This document shows, in pieces, positions 1-9,076 of a stretch of DNA of 64,000 nt. Every line of letters starts with the position of its first letter. Position 1 is the first letter of the stretch. A program made the position numbers and the translations under genes. The stretch comes from an uncultured Verrucomicrobiota bacterium (GTDB taxonomy: Bacteria > Verrucomicrobiota > Kiritimatiellia > CAIVKH01): contig CALMUP010000028.1 in NCBI GenBank assembly GCA_937872895.1, forward strand, positions 62,001-126,000, in the 5' to 3' direction. The notes under the pieces were generated by a model. That model ran no database searches. It was not told the DNA's origin and saw nothing but the letters and a program-made list of their open reading frames with translations.

Positions 1-795
1 GTTCTGCTTCAGGCCGAGCGAAATGCGATCCTTCTCGCGGTCCACGTCGAGGATCATCACGTCGATCTCCTGGCCCACCTTCACCACCTCGGACGGATGG
101 TTGATGCGGCCCCAGCTCATATCGGTGATATGCAACAGGCCGTCCATGCCGTTGAGGTCCACGAACGCACCGAAGTCGGTGATGTTCTTGACCACGCCAC
201 GGCGCATCTCGCCGATCTTGATGTCGGACAACAGAACCTTCTTCTGCTCGCGGCGGCGTTCTTCCATCAACTCGCGGCGCGATACGACAATGTTGCGGCG
301 CTCGCGGTTGATCTTGATGATCTTGAATTCAAGCTCGCGCTCCATCAGGTCGTCACCGCCACGCATGGGCATGACATCCACCTGGGAACCGGGCAGGAAC
401 GCATCCACGCCCACGTCCACGATCATGCCGCCCTTCACGCGGCCTTTGATCGTGCCAATGATCGTGCTGCCTTCGACGTAGTTGGCGAGCACACGATCCC
501 AGTTGCGCTGTTGTTCGGCACGGCGCTTGCTCAGCACCACCATGCCCTGCTCGTCTTCGAGCGTCTCGAGGAAAACTTCCACCTGATCCCCCGGCTTGAG
601 GGTCTCCAGGTCCTTGAACTCGTTGGCGGGAATGACACCTTCGGACTTGTATCCGATGTCCACCAACACTTCGTTCTCGCGGATATCGATGATCTTGCCG
701 GGAACGATCGTCCCCTCGGCAATGTTCTTCAGGGTTGCTTCGTACATGACGGCCGTCGTCGAGGACGAGGCGTCGGGTTTGTTTGATTTGGCCAC
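1..795 (-). CDS. rpsA: 30S ribosomal protein S1 (N-terminal part; gene continues beyond the window)
   Basis: Ribosomal protein S1 helps the 30S subunit capture and unfold mRNA. About 265 codons are visible. Successive S1 (OB-fold) repeats start near residues 25, 110 and 190, with typical phrases such as GTIVPGKIIDI, GGMIVDVGVDAFLPGS and ITDFGAFVDLNGMDGLLHITDMSWGR (the last spans about residues 200-220). The start is taken as GTG at 795 because a GGAG lies 9 bases upstream; an ATG at 747 is the alternative. The 212 bases upstream (796-1007) hold no convincing gene or promoter. The C-terminal repeats are outside the window, so total length is unknown. Confidence 0.95.
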   Translation of the reverse strand, partial: MAKSNKPDASSSTTAVMYEATLKNIAEGTIVPGKIIDIRENEVLVDIGYKSEGVIPANEFKDLETLKPGDQVEVFLETLEDEQGMVVLSKRRAEQQRNWDRVLANYVEGSTIIGTIKGRVKGGMIVDVGVDAFLPGSQVDVMPMRGGDDLMERELEFKIIKINRERRNIVVSRRELMEERRREQKKVLLSDIKIGEMRRGVVKNITDFGAFVDLNGMDGLLHITDMSWGRINHPSEVVKVGQEIDVMILDVDREKDRISLGLKQN

Positions 796-1007
796 AATAA
801 TTCTCCATTCATCGGCCGCAGCCTCGACACACAGTGCCGAACCAAACCGCGACCATTCACCGGGATACAACAGGTATCCAAGGAAACGCGCACGGTACAG
901 GGATCACCGGTCAGGAGCAACCAAAATCCCCCCTTTTGCACGGTGCCGGAAAGGTCTGGGAACCTGCATCGTGGTCAACCTCGAAAGGAATTGGCGCAAG
1001 CGCTTCA

Positions 1008-1739
1008 TCACGAACGTATTGTGAAGTCCATGGCCAGCGGTAGATGGTCGCTTAGCGTGGAATCCGGCATCCAGAACCGCTCCGTCTCGATCTGGTTGCT
1101 GCACAGGATGAAATCCAGATGGCGTTTCGGAGCCCAGCTCGGAAACGAGGGCCGGCTCTCCTGGTTTACGTTGCGCAACCCGCTGGCGGCAAGAAAGAGG
1201 TCGATTTCCCGCTCCCCCCAAAGTGCGTTGAAGTCGCCCGCCACGATATGGGGCTTCTTCGTTTCCTTGACCAGCCGGTAGAGCATGGCGAGCTGCTGGT
1301 GGCGGATCCGGAAGCCCAGCGACAGGTGCACGAGAAACACCACCAGATTTTCCATTTCCAATTCGATGACCAATCGCTTGAACCCGCGTTCGAAATAATG
1401 ATAGCGGGCGTCCTGGATCGAATCGCGCGTAATAAAGGCATTCCCCTGCTTGTTCATGACCGGAACCCTCCGGGAGATCCGGCCATGCTCGCTGTACTTG
1501 GTCCGGTAGGCATGATAGTGGCCCAGCGCCTGGGCAATCGCCTCCGCCTGGTTGGTACGACCCGTGCGGTACGAACCACCATCAACCTCCACCAGCCCCA
1601 TGATGTCCGGCTCAAGCGGCTTGATGAACCGGATGATTTCGTCGAGATGCCCGTTGGTGCGGTTGAAGTACCCGCTCCACGGGAGCCGGGGCAGCCGCGC
1701 ACCCGTCGCATACCGGATGTTGTACAACAAGAACCGCAC
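1008..1739 (-). CDS. Endonuclease/exonuclease/phosphatase (EEP) family protein
   Basis: A 243-residue member of the EEP (DNase I-like) fold, which cleaves phosphodiester or phosphomonoester bonds with a divalent metal. The family motifs appear in order: N-terminal LLYNIRYATG, the metal-binding Glu in GLVEVDGG, a His in VHLSLG, the AGDFNALWG motif, LDFILCS, and C-terminal SDHLPLAMDF with the catalytic Asp-His pair. There is no signal peptide, so a cytoplasmic site is likely. The start is GTG with a weak ribosome site. The substrate (DNA, lipid headgroup or other) cannot be read from the sequence. It is transcribed away from the plus-strand operon at 1825. Confidence 0.85.
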   Translation of the reverse strand: MRFLLYNIRYATGARLPRLPWSGYFNRTNGHLDEIIRFIKPLEPDIMGLVEVDGGSYRTGRTNQAEAIAQALGHYHAYRTKYSEHGRISRRVPVMNKQGNAFITRDSIQDARYHYFERGFKRLVIELEMENLVVFLVHLSLGFRIRHQQLAMLYRLVKETKKPHIVAGDFNALWGEREIDLFLAASGLRNVNQESRPSFPSWAPKRHLDFILCSNQIETERFWMPDSTLSDHLPLAMDFTIRS

Positions 1740-1759
1740 GCTCTAGACCCGTTTGATCA

Positions 1760-1788
1760 TGATTGCTTCCGACACCACGGCGTACAAT
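1760..1788 (+). promoter_or_regulatory. Possible sigma70 promoter for the 1825-3916 operon
   Basis: A TACAAT -10 hexamer at 1783-1788 lies 17 bases after a poor -35 (TGATTG, 1760-1765). It sits in the divergent gap, about 37 bases before the first ATG. Only the -10 is a good match. Confidence 0.3.
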
Positions 1789-1824
1789 ACTACTCAATCA
1801 GAACCCTTTCACGGGATTTTTTAT

Positions 1825-2103
1825 ATGGATAAACCGCAGGTGACCGACCTTTACTTCATGGACGCCCGCTCGAGGTTGATCGAGTTGGCTGCCACCCTGG
1901 ACCGGTTGCACCGAGCCAGCGGCGAGACCGACTTCCGCTGGCACTGCCTCATGGACTGCCTGCCGATCCTGCAGGACACGGCCCCGGAAAAAACCGCCCG
2001 GATCCTCGAACGGATGAGCGACCCCACCACCGCCCCCATCCCCGCCGCCGGCGAAAAAGGAGCCTGTGGGGTGTGGCCCGGCTACCGCAGGGATCACACC
2101 TGA
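1825..2103 (+). CDS. Small unknown protein paired with the TatD/EboB-like hydrolase
   Basis: A 92-residue soluble protein I do not recognise. It is rich in charged residues, with an apparently helical N-terminal half ([19 protein letters not shown]) and a later [18 protein letters not shown] stretch. There is no signal peptide, membrane segment or metal motif. The start is the ATG at 1825; an in-frame upstream ATG at 1753 would add 24 unlikely residues. Its stop at 2101-2103 is one base before the next gene's ATG at 2105, which implies translational coupling and a shared role with the hydrolase. Function unknown. Confidence 0.7.
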   Translation: MDKPQVTDLYFMDARSRLIELAATLDRLHRASGETDFRWHCLMDCLPILQDTAPEKTARILERMSDPTTAPIPAAGEKGACGVWPGYRRDHT

Positions 2104-2104
2104 C

Positions 2105-2911
2105 ATGCGCTACATCGAGCCACACGCCCACATGGTCAGCCGGACCACCGACGATTATGAACGGCTGCACCTCGCCGGTTGCCGTATCGTCTGCGAACCC
2201 GCCTTCTGGGCCGGATTCGACCGGTCCTCGGCCGCCGGCTTCCGGGATTATTTTGACCAAATCACCCGGTTCGAGCCGAAACGAGCCGCTGCCTATGGCA
2301 TCGCCCATTATGCCTGGATCTGCCTGAACCCGAAGGAAGCCGAAGATCTCGCCCTCGCCCGTGAAGTGCTGTCCCTCATACCCGACTTCCTCGACCGACC
2401 CTCCGTGCTGGGCATCGGCGAAATCGGCCTGAACAAGAACAGCAGGAACGAACTGGCCATCTTCCACGAACACCTCGATCTCGCTGTCCACCACCGGCAA
2501 CTGATCCTCGTCCATACCCCGCACCTCGAGGATAAACGCAAAGGGACACAGCTGATCCTCGATGCCATCCGCGAGCACCCGGATCTCGCCCCCGAGCGCG
2601 TACTCATCGATCATGTGGAGGAACACACCGTCCGCCTGGCTCTCGACCGCGGACACTGGGCCGGTATCACCTTGTATCCGACCTCCAAATGCTCGGCTGC
2701 ACGCGCCATCGACATGCTCGATGTACACGGCCACGAACGCCTGTGGCTGAACAGCGCCTGCGACTGGGGCGTGAGCGATCCGCTGGCCGTCCCCCAGGCC
2801 ATGCGCGAAATGCGCCGCCGCGGCCGCAGCGAAGCCGACATCGCCACCATCACCTGGCAGAACCCCGCCCGGTTCCTGTCCCAATCACCCCGCTTCCATC
2901 TCCCCGAGTGA
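2105..2911 (+). CDS. TatD-type metal-dependent hydrolase, EboB-like
   Basis: A 268-residue amidohydrolase-superfamily TIM barrel. Metal-binding signatures are the N-terminal HAH (His7, His9), a Glu in GIGEIGLN, His in LVHTPH, His in LIDHVEEH and a late Asp in NSACDWG. Phrases such as [11 protein letters not shown] and EPAFWAG match, as I recall them, the TatD-like protein (EboB) of ebo gene clusters, which are implicated in moving biosynthetic precursors to the periplasm. No other ebo gene (prenyltransferase, dehydroquinate-synthase-like) is in view, so this would be an orphan copy. It follows the 92-residue gene by one base and precedes pyrC by three. Confidence 0.75.
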   Translation: MRYIEPHAHMVSRTTDDYERLHLAGCRIVCEPAFWAGFDRSSAAGFRDYFDQITRFEPKRAAAYGIAHYAWICLNPKEAEDLALAREVLSLIPDFLDRPSVLGIGEIGLNKNSRNELAIFHEHLDLAVHHRQLILVHTPHLEDKRKGTQLILDAIREHPDLAPERVLIDHVEEHTVRLALDRGHWAGITLYPTSKCSAARAIDMLDVHGHERLWLNSACDWGVSDPLAVPQAMREMRRRGRSEADIATITWQNPARFLSQSPRFHLPE

Positions 2912-2914
2912 CCC

Positions 2915-3916
2915 ATGACGAAACCCTGGATCATCCGTCAACCCCTCGACATGCACCTCCACCTCCGGCAGGGTGACATGCTGAAAACCGTGACCCCGGT
3001 CAGCGCCGAACCGTTCGTCGGTGCCGTGATCATGCCGAACCTGGTGCCCCCGGTCACCACCGTCGAGCACGTCATCGCATACCGCGATGCGATTCTTGCC
3101 ACCTCAGCCCCCCACGCGTTCGTCCCGCTGATGACCCTCTTCTTCCGCGATTACCGCGCCGAAGAACTTGCCGCCGCCAAACCGCACATCCTCGCCATCA
3201 AACTCTATCCCGACGGCGTGACGACCAACAGCGACTCCGATGTTCGCGACCTCGCCCGCTTCCACCATGTATTCAAGGCGATGGAGGAACTGCACATCCC
3301 GCTGCTCGTCCACGGCGAAACCCACGGGTTTGTCATGGACCGCGAGCGCGAATTCCTGCCCTCCTATGAATTTCTCGCCGAAAACTACCCAAGCCTGGTC
3401 ATCGTCATGGAACACATCACCACCGCCGACGCCGTGGCCCTGCTCGACCGCTATGAGAACCTCTACGCCACCGTCACGCTCCACCACCTGCTGCTGACCC
3501 TCGATGACATGGCCGGTCGCCTCCTCAAGCCGCACCTGTTCTGCAAGCCAATCCTGAAACGACCCGAGGACCGCGAAGCCCTGCAGCAAGCCGCACTCGC
3601 CGGCCACCCGAAATTGATGTTCGGCAGTGACTCCGCCCCCCACCCGGTTTCCGCCAAGGAGTGCCCCGGTTGCGCTGCCGGCGTCTTTACCGCGCCAGTC
3701 TGCCTGCCCCTGCTCGCCGACTTTTTCCGCCGCAACGGGGCAGACGAACGGTTGCAAGGCTTCATCTCCGATCACGCGCGCCAATTGCACCGGCTGGACC
3801 TGCCTGAAAAAAACATCCGCCTGGAGCAAATCCCGTGGAAGGTGCCGGAACGCTACGGTTCCGTCGTGCCGTTCATGGCCGGGGAAGAAATCGGCTGGCG
3901 CGCCACCGTAGTGTAA
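2915..3916 (+). CDS. pyrC: Dihydroorotase (class II)
   Basis: Dihydroorotase interconverts N-carbamoyl-aspartate and dihydroorotate in pyrimidine synthesis. The 333-residue length fits the class II enzyme of the E. coli type. Active-site elements are visible: DMHLHLR with His14 and His16, the carbamylated Lys96 in [14 protein letters not shown] (His133), MEHITT (His167) and the catalytic Asp in FGSDSAPH. It begins three bases after the TatD-like gene, so the three genes form one operon. A neighbouring amidohydrolase of unknown substrate next to pyrC is unusual but not evidence of a shared pathway. Confidence 0.95.
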   Translation: MTKPWIIRQPLDMHLHLRQGDMLKTVTPVSAEPFVGAVIMPNLVPPVTTVEHVIAYRDAILATSAPHAFVPLMTLFFRDYRAEELAAAKPHILAIKLYPDGVTTNSDSDVRDLARFHHVFKAMEELHIPLLVHGETHGFVMDREREFLPSYEFLAENYPSLVIVMEHITTADAVALLDRYENLYATVTLHHLLLTLDDMAGRLLKPHLFCKPILKRPEDREALQQAALAGHPKLMFGSDSAPHPVSAKECPGCAAGVFTAPVCLPLLADFFRRNGADERLQGFISDHARQLHRLDLPEKNIRLEQIPWKVPERYGSVVPFMAGEEIGWRATVV

Positions 3917-3946
3917 ACCACCGGCACCGGGAGGACAGAAAAACGA

Positions 3947-4924
3947 TCAGCAGCCTTCCGGATACGCCGGGTAGCCCATTGCGGACAAGTACGGCTCAAA
4001 CCGGCCGAGGTTACGCGCGTACACCTCCCGGATCAAGGCCGGGGCCACCCGCTCACGACGACTCACCTTGCCCGCCAACGATCCGCGGGCCGGCTCGCCC
4101 AGGAAGGACATCAACCGCTCGTAGACCGCATCCGGCTGCGCACACAGGTCCTCGTACCGCAGGCTGAAACAACGATCATCCTCCAACATCCCGCGCTGGG
4201 CCAGGAAGGCGTCAAACGCCGCAACCAGATGGTTCAAGACCAGCTCCACCGCCTTGCCCGTGTGCATGAACAACCGGTGATGCATACGCTCGATCGGATT
4301 ATCCATGATCTCCCGGTACCGTTGATTCAGTTTGTACAGGTAGTGGTTCTTCTCATCGTACACCGACGTCCATGAATCGACATGCGAGGCCAGCACCACC
4401 AAGGGGTGCCGATGGTTTATGATGAAGCAAGCTTCGGGATAAAGACGTCGCACCGTATTCAGATTACCGTAGAACTCGTTAGGTTCCTTCAACAACAAAG
4501 GCTTATCCATGCCCGCCAACCAGCGCTTCTTGCGGCAGATCTCGTCGAAAAGCAAGCGGTTGGCCTCCGTTAATCGGGGAACAAACAGGTCATACCCGGG
4601 AAGGATAAAACCGTATTCCTCGGGCGCATCCACATCAACCGGAACATGGTCGATTCCGCGATCCGGCCCTTCGGCAAGCAACTCGGCCTGCAACGCAGCC
4701 TTCGCTTCATGCTCCTTTCCGCATGCCCGGTTCCGCAACACCGTATTGTACGCAATGACCTCGTAAGCGGAGAGGAAGTCAAAACGTCCCGAATCAGCCA
4801 GCAGGCGGTGCAGAAACGTGGTGCCCGAGCGATGGCATCCCATGATAAACACCAAGCGAGACGGACGCTCCACGGCCCCATCCAAATAGGGCGCATCAAT
4901 GGTGCTGGTGACGGATTCGTCCAT
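3947..4924 (-). CDS. PAPS-dependent sulfotransferase family protein
   Basis: A 325-residue protein of the sulfotransferase family, which transfers sulfate from PAPS to a hydroxyl or amine. The 5'-phosphosulfate loop GCHRSGTT is at residues 29-36, and the 3'-phosphate-binding strand appears as INHRHPLVVLASHVDSW. Other typical parts are LLKEPNEF and the C-terminal RYEDLCAQPDAVYERL. The ATG at 4924 is preferred because the alternative GTG at 4948 lies inside the terminator hairpin of the upstream gene. No clear ribosome site precedes the ATG. The acceptor (glycan, lipid or metabolite) is unknown; sulfated glycans would suit a marine PVC lifestyle. Confidence 0.85.
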   Translation of the reverse strand: MDESVTSTIDAPYLDGAVERPSRLVFIMGCHRSGTTFLHRLLADSGRFDFLSAYEVIAYNTVLRNRACGKEHEAKAALQAELLAEGPDRGIDHVPVDVDAPEEYGFILPGYDLFVPRLTEANRLLFDEICRKKRWLAGMDKPLLLKEPNEFYGNLNTVRRLYPEACFIINHRHPLVVLASHVDSWTSVYDEKNHYLYKLNQRYREIMDNPIERMHHRLFMHTGKAVELVLNHLVAAFDAFLAQRGMLEDDRCFSLRYEDLCAQPDAVYERLMSFLGEPARGSLAGKVSRRERVAPALIREVYARNLGRFEPYLSAMGYPAYPEGC

Positions 4925-4930
4925 GGCGGG

Positions 4931-4962
4931 AAAAAAGTCGGGGCGCACTTGGTGCGCCCCGA
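4931..4962 (-). terminator. Intrinsic terminator of the OmpA-family gene
   Basis: A perfect 11-bp stem (4938-4948 with 4952-4962, three-base loop) is followed on the minus strand by six T (4931-4936). It lies between the ompA-like stop at 4994 and the sulfotransferase ATG at 4924. Confidence 0.85.
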
Positions 4963-4969
4963 TGAGACC

Positions 4970-4975
4970 ATTATA
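4970..4975 (-). promoter_or_regulatory. Possible -10 element for the sulfotransferase gene
   Basis: A perfect TATAAT on the minus strand at 4970-4975. No good -35 is found 16-18 bases upstream (TGTGAT at best). If real, transcription would start just before the terminator hairpin and the transcript would run through it. Confidence 0.3.
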
Positions 4976-4993
4976 TCCAGATCACGGAAAGCA

Positions 4994-6307
4994 TCACAGA
5001 TCAGTTGCCGCGTCCGTCTTCAGATCAATGACCTGTCCGGTCGGGGAAATCGTGCTGGAATCACCCTTGCGGATGTAGATTTCCGTGCGACGGTTCTTCT
5101 GCATGTTCGGCTCGGTATCATTCGGCGCCACCGGACGGTCGAAGCCATAGCCATGGCTCGTCATACGACTACGCTCAATCCCGCCCACGTCAGCAATATA
5201 GTCCAGCACCGCTTTCGCCCGGCGCTCGGATAGGCGGATATTGTAGTCGCGCTTCGAGGTCGGGCGCTTGTCAGCATGGCCTTCGATACGCGCGGTTGCG
5301 CCGGGGTCACGTTGCAAGACCTTGATCACGACATCCAGATCATCATGGTACTGCGGGCGAAGATTCGATTTGTCATAATCGAATTCGATGTTCAAGGTGA
5401 ACAACTGGAGATCATCCGCAGGATCCAGTGGGTTGGTACCATCCTCGATGACTTCATGGCCATCCTTGACACCACCGTTGTCGGTGTCGGGATTCTTCGG
5501 ATCGGTACGGTAGGTCAACACCTCGGCGCCGTCCTTCAAACCATCCCAGTCCGTGTCCGGATTCAACGGATCCGTTCCGTAGGTCAGCACTTCCTCGCCA
5601 TCAGACAAGCCATCCTTGTCCGTATCCGGATCAAAGGGATTCGTGCCGATTTCAGCCTCCCGCGAATCGGTTAATCCATCACCATCACTGTCGATGTCGC
5701 CACCACTCAACGCATACTTGGGAGCAATGCGCGTGCCCCAGCGGTAGTTGGCGCCAACAAACAGAATCGAGGCGAATTCGGTATTGTCCCCGGCAATCGT
5801 GGTGCGCCAATCACCGCGCACCGACCAGGCATCGCTGAAGTGGTAAAAGAGGCCGGCACCCGCCTGAAAGCCCAAGGTATCCTTGTCACCATCATTATTA
5901 ATGGCGTCATCAAAGCTGATGTAGCTACCACCCACTGCAAGGTAAGGATCCCAGCGAAGATTATCCGTGTTGCGGAGATGGAACAGGGCATCCAATGACA
6001 AGCGGAATGCCGAGGTATCACTGTCGAGAGCATAACGGTTGTCGCCTTCCCGGAATACGGTGTTATCCAAGGTCGGGACATAATCAAATCCGAATTCCAG
6101 ACCGAAGTATTCATGGAGATCATGGCCGAGCCGCAGTCCGAGAAAGAAATCGTCCTGTACGACCGCGTCACCTTCAAAATTTACGTGTCCAACGCCGAAG
6201 CCGACGTACCAAGGTGCCTCTTCGAAAAGATCACGTTCTGCAGCGAATGTGGATGACACAAGCCCCGCAGCCAAAACGACTGCTCCCAACCAACGACGAA
6301 TGCTCAT
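4994..6307 (-). CDS. OmpA-family outer membrane protein with calcium-binding (TSP3-like) repeats
   Basis: A 437-residue protein with a signal peptide (residues 1-22, cleavage after FAA). An N-terminal beta-barrel-like region covers about 25-195. Asp-rich TSP3-like repeats lie at about 202-298 (repeated DTDxDGLxDGxE and [10 protein letters not shown] units), and an OmpA-type peptidoglycan-binding domain at about 305-414 ([32 protein letters not shown]). This is the OprF-like architecture: barrel, calcium-stabilised linker, wall-binding domain. It probably tethers the outer membrane to peptidoglycan. A GGAGG lies eight bases before the ATG. Transcription ends at the terminator at 4931-4962. Confidence 0.92.
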   Translation of the reverse strand: MSIRRWLGAVVLAAGLVSSTFAAERDLFEEAPWYVGFGVGHVNFEGDAVVQDDFFLGLRLGHDLHEYFGLEFGFDYVPTLDNTVFREGDNRYALDSDTSAFRLSLDALFHLRNTDNLRWDPYLAVGGSYISFDDAINNDGDKDTLGFQAGAGLFYHFSDAWSVRGDWRTTIAGDNTEFASILFVGANYRWGTRIAPKYALSGGDIDSDGDGLTDSREAEIGTNPFDPDTDKDGLSDGEEVLTYGTDPLNPDTDWDGLKDGAEVLTYRTDPKNPDTDNGGVKDGHEVIEDGTNPLDPADDLQLFTLNIEFDYDKSNLRPQYHDDLDVVIKVLQRDPGATARIEGHADKRPTSKRDYNIRLSERRAKAVLDYIADVGGIERSRMTSHGYGFDRPVAPNDTEPNMQKNRRTEIYIRKGDSSTISPTGQVIDLKTDAATDL

Positions 6308-6342
6308 GAATGCCTCCGGATAAATACGTTTTTGACGAAAAA

Positions 6343-6371
6343 CCTATAGCCATAGACCCGCGATAATGCAA
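6343..6371 (-). promoter_or_regulatory. Candidate sigma70 promoter for the OmpA-family gene
   Basis: TTGCAT (6366-6371), 17-base spacer, TATAGG (6343-6348) on the minus strand, giving a leader of about 30 bases before the ATG at 6307. Matches are moderate; spacing is ideal. Confidence 0.4.
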
Positions 6372-6436
6372 TGAGAAAGCATACCGACCAAGGGCAAAAT
6401 CAAGCGCCGGGAATGGATGCCCTGCCGAAGAACCGA

Positions 6437-6778
6437 TCAAATCTTGAGCAACCCGGTCAGCAGGGCCAGGAGCAAGGCCAAGCTGACACCAAGGATGGCC
6501 ATGGAAAATTTCGGGCGGGGGCTCCCATCCAACCGGCTTCGCTCCAGCTTCAGCTTCGTTGCCATACCGGAAAGTCCGATGGTAACCAGCACGGCAACCA
6601 GAAACGCCGTATAGTTTTTAGGGTAATGGTAAACCTTGGCCCCGGCTTTACCAACCAAGGGAAGAATCATGCAGGTTACCAGGAACGACAATCCGGAAAG
6701 AATCGTCAAGATCGACCCAAACTCCTGGTTCACCACACCACGATCTTCCTTTTGCTGCTTACTTCTGGCCTGTCCCAT
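6437..6778 (-). CDS. Small three-helix membrane protein of unknown function
   Basis: A 113-residue protein with a basic, Gln-rich N-terminus (MGQARSKQQKED) and three hydrophobic segments, about residues 21-40, 52-71 and 90-110. I do not recognise a family. The ATG at 6778 is chosen because AAGGGAG lies eight bases upstream; an extension to 6808 lacks such a site. It lies between the rplQ terminator (6840-6868) and the OmpA-family gene, so it is probably a separate unit. Function unknown. Confidence 0.65.
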   Translation of the reverse strand: MGQARSKQQKEDRGVVNQEFGSILTILSGLSFLVTCMILPLVGKAGAKVYHYPKNYTAFLVAVLVTIGLSGMATKLKLERSRLDGSPRPKFSMAILGVSLALLLALLTGLLKI

Positions 6779-6839
6779 ACCATAAACTCCCTTGTCGCTA
6801 ACCCACATAGATCATGCACGTGGTTATGTTGTTCACAAC

Positions 6840-6868
6840 AAAAAAGGGCACGCTTGAACGTGCCCTTT
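6840..6868 (-). terminator. Intrinsic terminator ending the ribosomal protein superoperon
   Basis: A perfect 10-bp stem (6843-6852 with 6859-6868, six-base loop) followed on the minus strand by a run of six T (6840-6845). It lies 26 bases after the rplQ stop and closes the long translation-gene block. Confidence 0.9.
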
Positions 6869-6893
6869 CCTGCCCTGTAGGAAAACGCCAATC

Positions 6894-7337
6894 CTACTCC
6901 TTGGCCGCTTCCTCGGTCTTGGCGGGTTTCGCCTTCTTCTTGGCCACACCACCCTCGTCCGCGACTTTCGGGACCGGCAGGGAATAATTGACAAACTCAA
7001 GAAGCGCCATTTCCGAACTGTCACTGGCACGCTTGCCGAGTTTCAGAATGCGGGTGTAACCACCCTTGCGGTCGGCAAATGAAGGCGCAACCACGCTGAA
7101 CAGTTCCTTCACCGATTCCGTGCTCTTGAGCTTCGAAATGGCACGACGGCGAGCCGCCAGAGAACCATCCTTGCCAAGGGTTACCATCTTTTCGGCAAGG
7201 CTGCGGGCTACGCGAGCTTTGGGCAATGTGGTTTTGATCCGCTTGGAAGTAATCAGACTGCACACCATGTTGGCGAGCATGGCATCGCGATGAGCGCTGG
7301 TACGACCGAGTTTGACTGTACGTTTACGATGACGCAT
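6894..7337 (-). CDS. rplQ: 50S ribosomal protein L17
   Basis: L17 of the large subunit, near the exit tunnel. The N-terminus MRHRKRTVKLGRTSAHR and LITSKRIKTTLPKA are typical. At 147 residues it has a Lys/Ala/Glu-rich C-terminal tail beyond the usual core (about 120). It is the last gene of the alpha operon, directly after rpoA, and is followed by an intrinsic terminator. Confidence 0.97.
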   Translation of the reverse strand: MRHRKRTVKLGRTSAHRDAMLANMVCSLITSKRIKTTLPKARVARSLAEKMVTLGKDGSLAARRRAISKLKSTESVKELFSVVAPSFADRKGGYTRILKLGKRASDSSEMALLEFVNYSLPVPKVADEGGVAKKKAKPAKTEEAAKE

Positions 7338-7346
7338 GAACGAACC

Positions 7347-8366
7347 TTAACCTTTCTTGGCGAGATCATCCGCGGCGACAGGCTTGAGCAGATCCGCTTC
7401 AAAGGTCATGCCCAGGCTCAGGTTCAGCTCTTCCAGCTTCGCCTTGATCTCATTCAACGACTTCTTGCCAAAGTTGCGGTACTTCAGCATTTCCGCCTCG
7501 GTTTTCTGCGCCAACTCACCCACGGTGGTGATGTTCGCGTTGTTGAGGCAGTTCGCGGCGCGGACGCTCAATTCAATTTCATTGACGCTCATCAGGAGTT
7601 TGCGCCGCAAATCTTCGCGCTCAGCGTCGACTTGCTTCTCGTTCTCCTCGAACTCAACCAGGTCTCGATCAAGGCTGACGAAAACATCCAGATGATGACG
7701 CAGAATGGCGGCCGACATGGTCAACGCTTCTTCCGGCGTAACCCGGCCATCAGTCCAGATGTCGATGACTAGCTTGTCGTAATCGGTGCGACGCCCCACG
7801 CGGGTGCTGTCAACCGCGTACGCAACACGGCGAACCGGCGAGAACAATGCGTCGATGGGAATCAATCCGATTTCCTGATCGGCTTTCTTGTTCCACTCGG
7901 CCGGACAGTATCCACGACCGATCTTCACTTCCAGTTCGGCGCTGAACGCACCATCAGCATCCAAGGTGCAGATGTGCTGATCTGGATTCAGGACCTCAAC
8001 CGTGCCATCCGTGATAATATCCTTGGCCGTCACCTCGCCCGGACCCTTCACATTGATCTTCACAATCCGTGCATCACGGCTGTAAAGTTTGAGCAGGACC
8101 TTCTTGAGATTCAGGATGATATCGGTCACATCCTCCACGACGCCTTGCAGCGAACAGAATTCGTGCATGGCGCCATCAATCTTGACCGACGTGATGGCCG
8201 CGCCTTCCAGCGATGAAAGCAAGACGCGACGAAGCGAGTTGCCAATGGTACGACCATAGCCAGCCTCGAACGGCTCGGCAATAAAGCGGCCGAAATGGGG
8301 AGCCGACTCCGACTCATCCTTGGTAATACGCTTCGGCATTTCGAAGCGTCCGATTCTCTTGGGCAT
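7347..8366 (-). CDS. rpoA: DNA-directed RNA polymerase subunit alpha
   Basis: The 339-residue alpha subunit: N-terminal dimerisation and assembly domain (GYGRTIGNSLRRVLLSS, VVEDVTDIILNLK), linker, then the C-terminal domain for DNA and activator contacts (about 255-330, ELSVRAANCLNNANITTVGEL). The start at 8366 has GGGAG upstream. The first residues are odd: MPKRI appears at position 1 and again at position 10, and the second ATG sits in the loop of a perfect 8-bp hairpin (8328-8349). It lies between rpsD and rplQ as in most bacteria. Confidence 0.97.
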   Translation of the reverse strand: MPKRIGRFEMPKRITKDESESAPHFGRFIAEPFEAGYGRTIGNSLRRVLLSSLEGAAITSVKIDGAMHEFCSLQGVVEDVTDIILNLKKVLLKLYSRDARIVKINVKGPGEVTAKDIITDGTVEVLNPDQHICTLDADGAFSAELEVKIGRGYCPAEWNKKADQEIGLIPIDALFSPVRRVAYAVDSTRVGRRTDYDKLVIDIWTDGRVTPEEALTMSAAILRHHLDVFVSLDRDLVEFEENEKQVDAEREDLRRKLLMSVNEIELSVRAANCLNNANITTVGELAQKTEAEMLKYRNFGKKSLNEIKAKLEELNLSLGMTFEADLLKPVAADDLAKKG

Positions 8367-8421
8367 AGTGCGATTCTCCCAGGGCCGGGCGTTAGCCGGT
8401 CCGTATGGTGATGTAGTCTAC

Positions 8422-9048
8422 TTACTTCGAGTACAATTCGACGATCAGCTGCTCATTTACCGTCGGCGCGATTTCCTCGCGGGTCGGGATATGCGTGATC
8501 CGGCCTTCCAGTTGGCCCTTGTCCAGCGCAAGCCAGGACACGATGCCGCGGCTCTCCGCCTGTTCCACATACTGCTTGGCGTAGTTCTTGCTATGTTCAA
8601 CAGACTTGACTGCAACCACATCACCATCCTTCAGGACGGTGGAGGGAATGCTGGATTTCTTGCCGTTCACCGTGATATGACCATGCAGGACAAACTGACG
8701 TGCAGCACGGCGGGAAGGGGCGAAACCAAGGCGGTACACCAGGTTGTCCAAGCGCATTTCCAGCAGTTGAAGCAACTTCTCACCCGTGATGCCACGGCCC
8801 TTCAAGGCACGCTGGAAGAACAAGCGGAATTGGGTTTCCTGCATGCCATAGGTACGACGAAGCTTCTGCTTCTCGCGCAACTGCGTTCCGTAGTCGGACA
8901 TCTTGTTGCGCCGCTGACCGTGCATGCCAGGTGCAGAGCGACCCTGCTCGATCGGGCACTTCGCCATGTAGCATCGATCGCCCTTGAGGAAAAGTTTTGT
9001 TCCTTCGCGACGGCACTGTTTGCAAGCTGGACCAGTATATCTACCCAT
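8422..9048 (-). CDS. rpsD: 30S ribosomal protein S4 (zinc-binding form)
   Basis: S4 nucleates 16S rRNA folding. At 208 residues it keeps the N-terminal zinc site (Cys9, Cys12, Cys26, Cys31) and the S4 RNA-binding domain (MRLDNLVYRLGFAPSRRAARQ, then HITVNG). It lies in the alpha operon between rpsK and rpoA. Confidence 0.97.
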   Translation of the reverse strand: MGRYTGPACKQCRREGTKLFLKGDRCYMAKCPIEQGRSAPGMHGQRRNKMSDYGTQLREKQKLRRTYGMQETQFRLFFQRALKGRGITGEKLLQLLEMRLDNLVYRLGFAPSRRAARQFVLHGHITVNGKKSSIPSTVLKDGDVVAVKSVEHSKNYAKQYVEQAESRGIVSWLALDKGQLEGRITHIPTREEIAPTVNEQLIVELYSK

Positions 9049-9076
9049 AAACTACGTACGCTCCTAAATTACCTGA

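Noticed and set aside
353-808. 151-codon minus-strand frame overlapping rpsA
   Set aside because: Out-of-frame shadow; the in-frame S1 repeats define the real gene.
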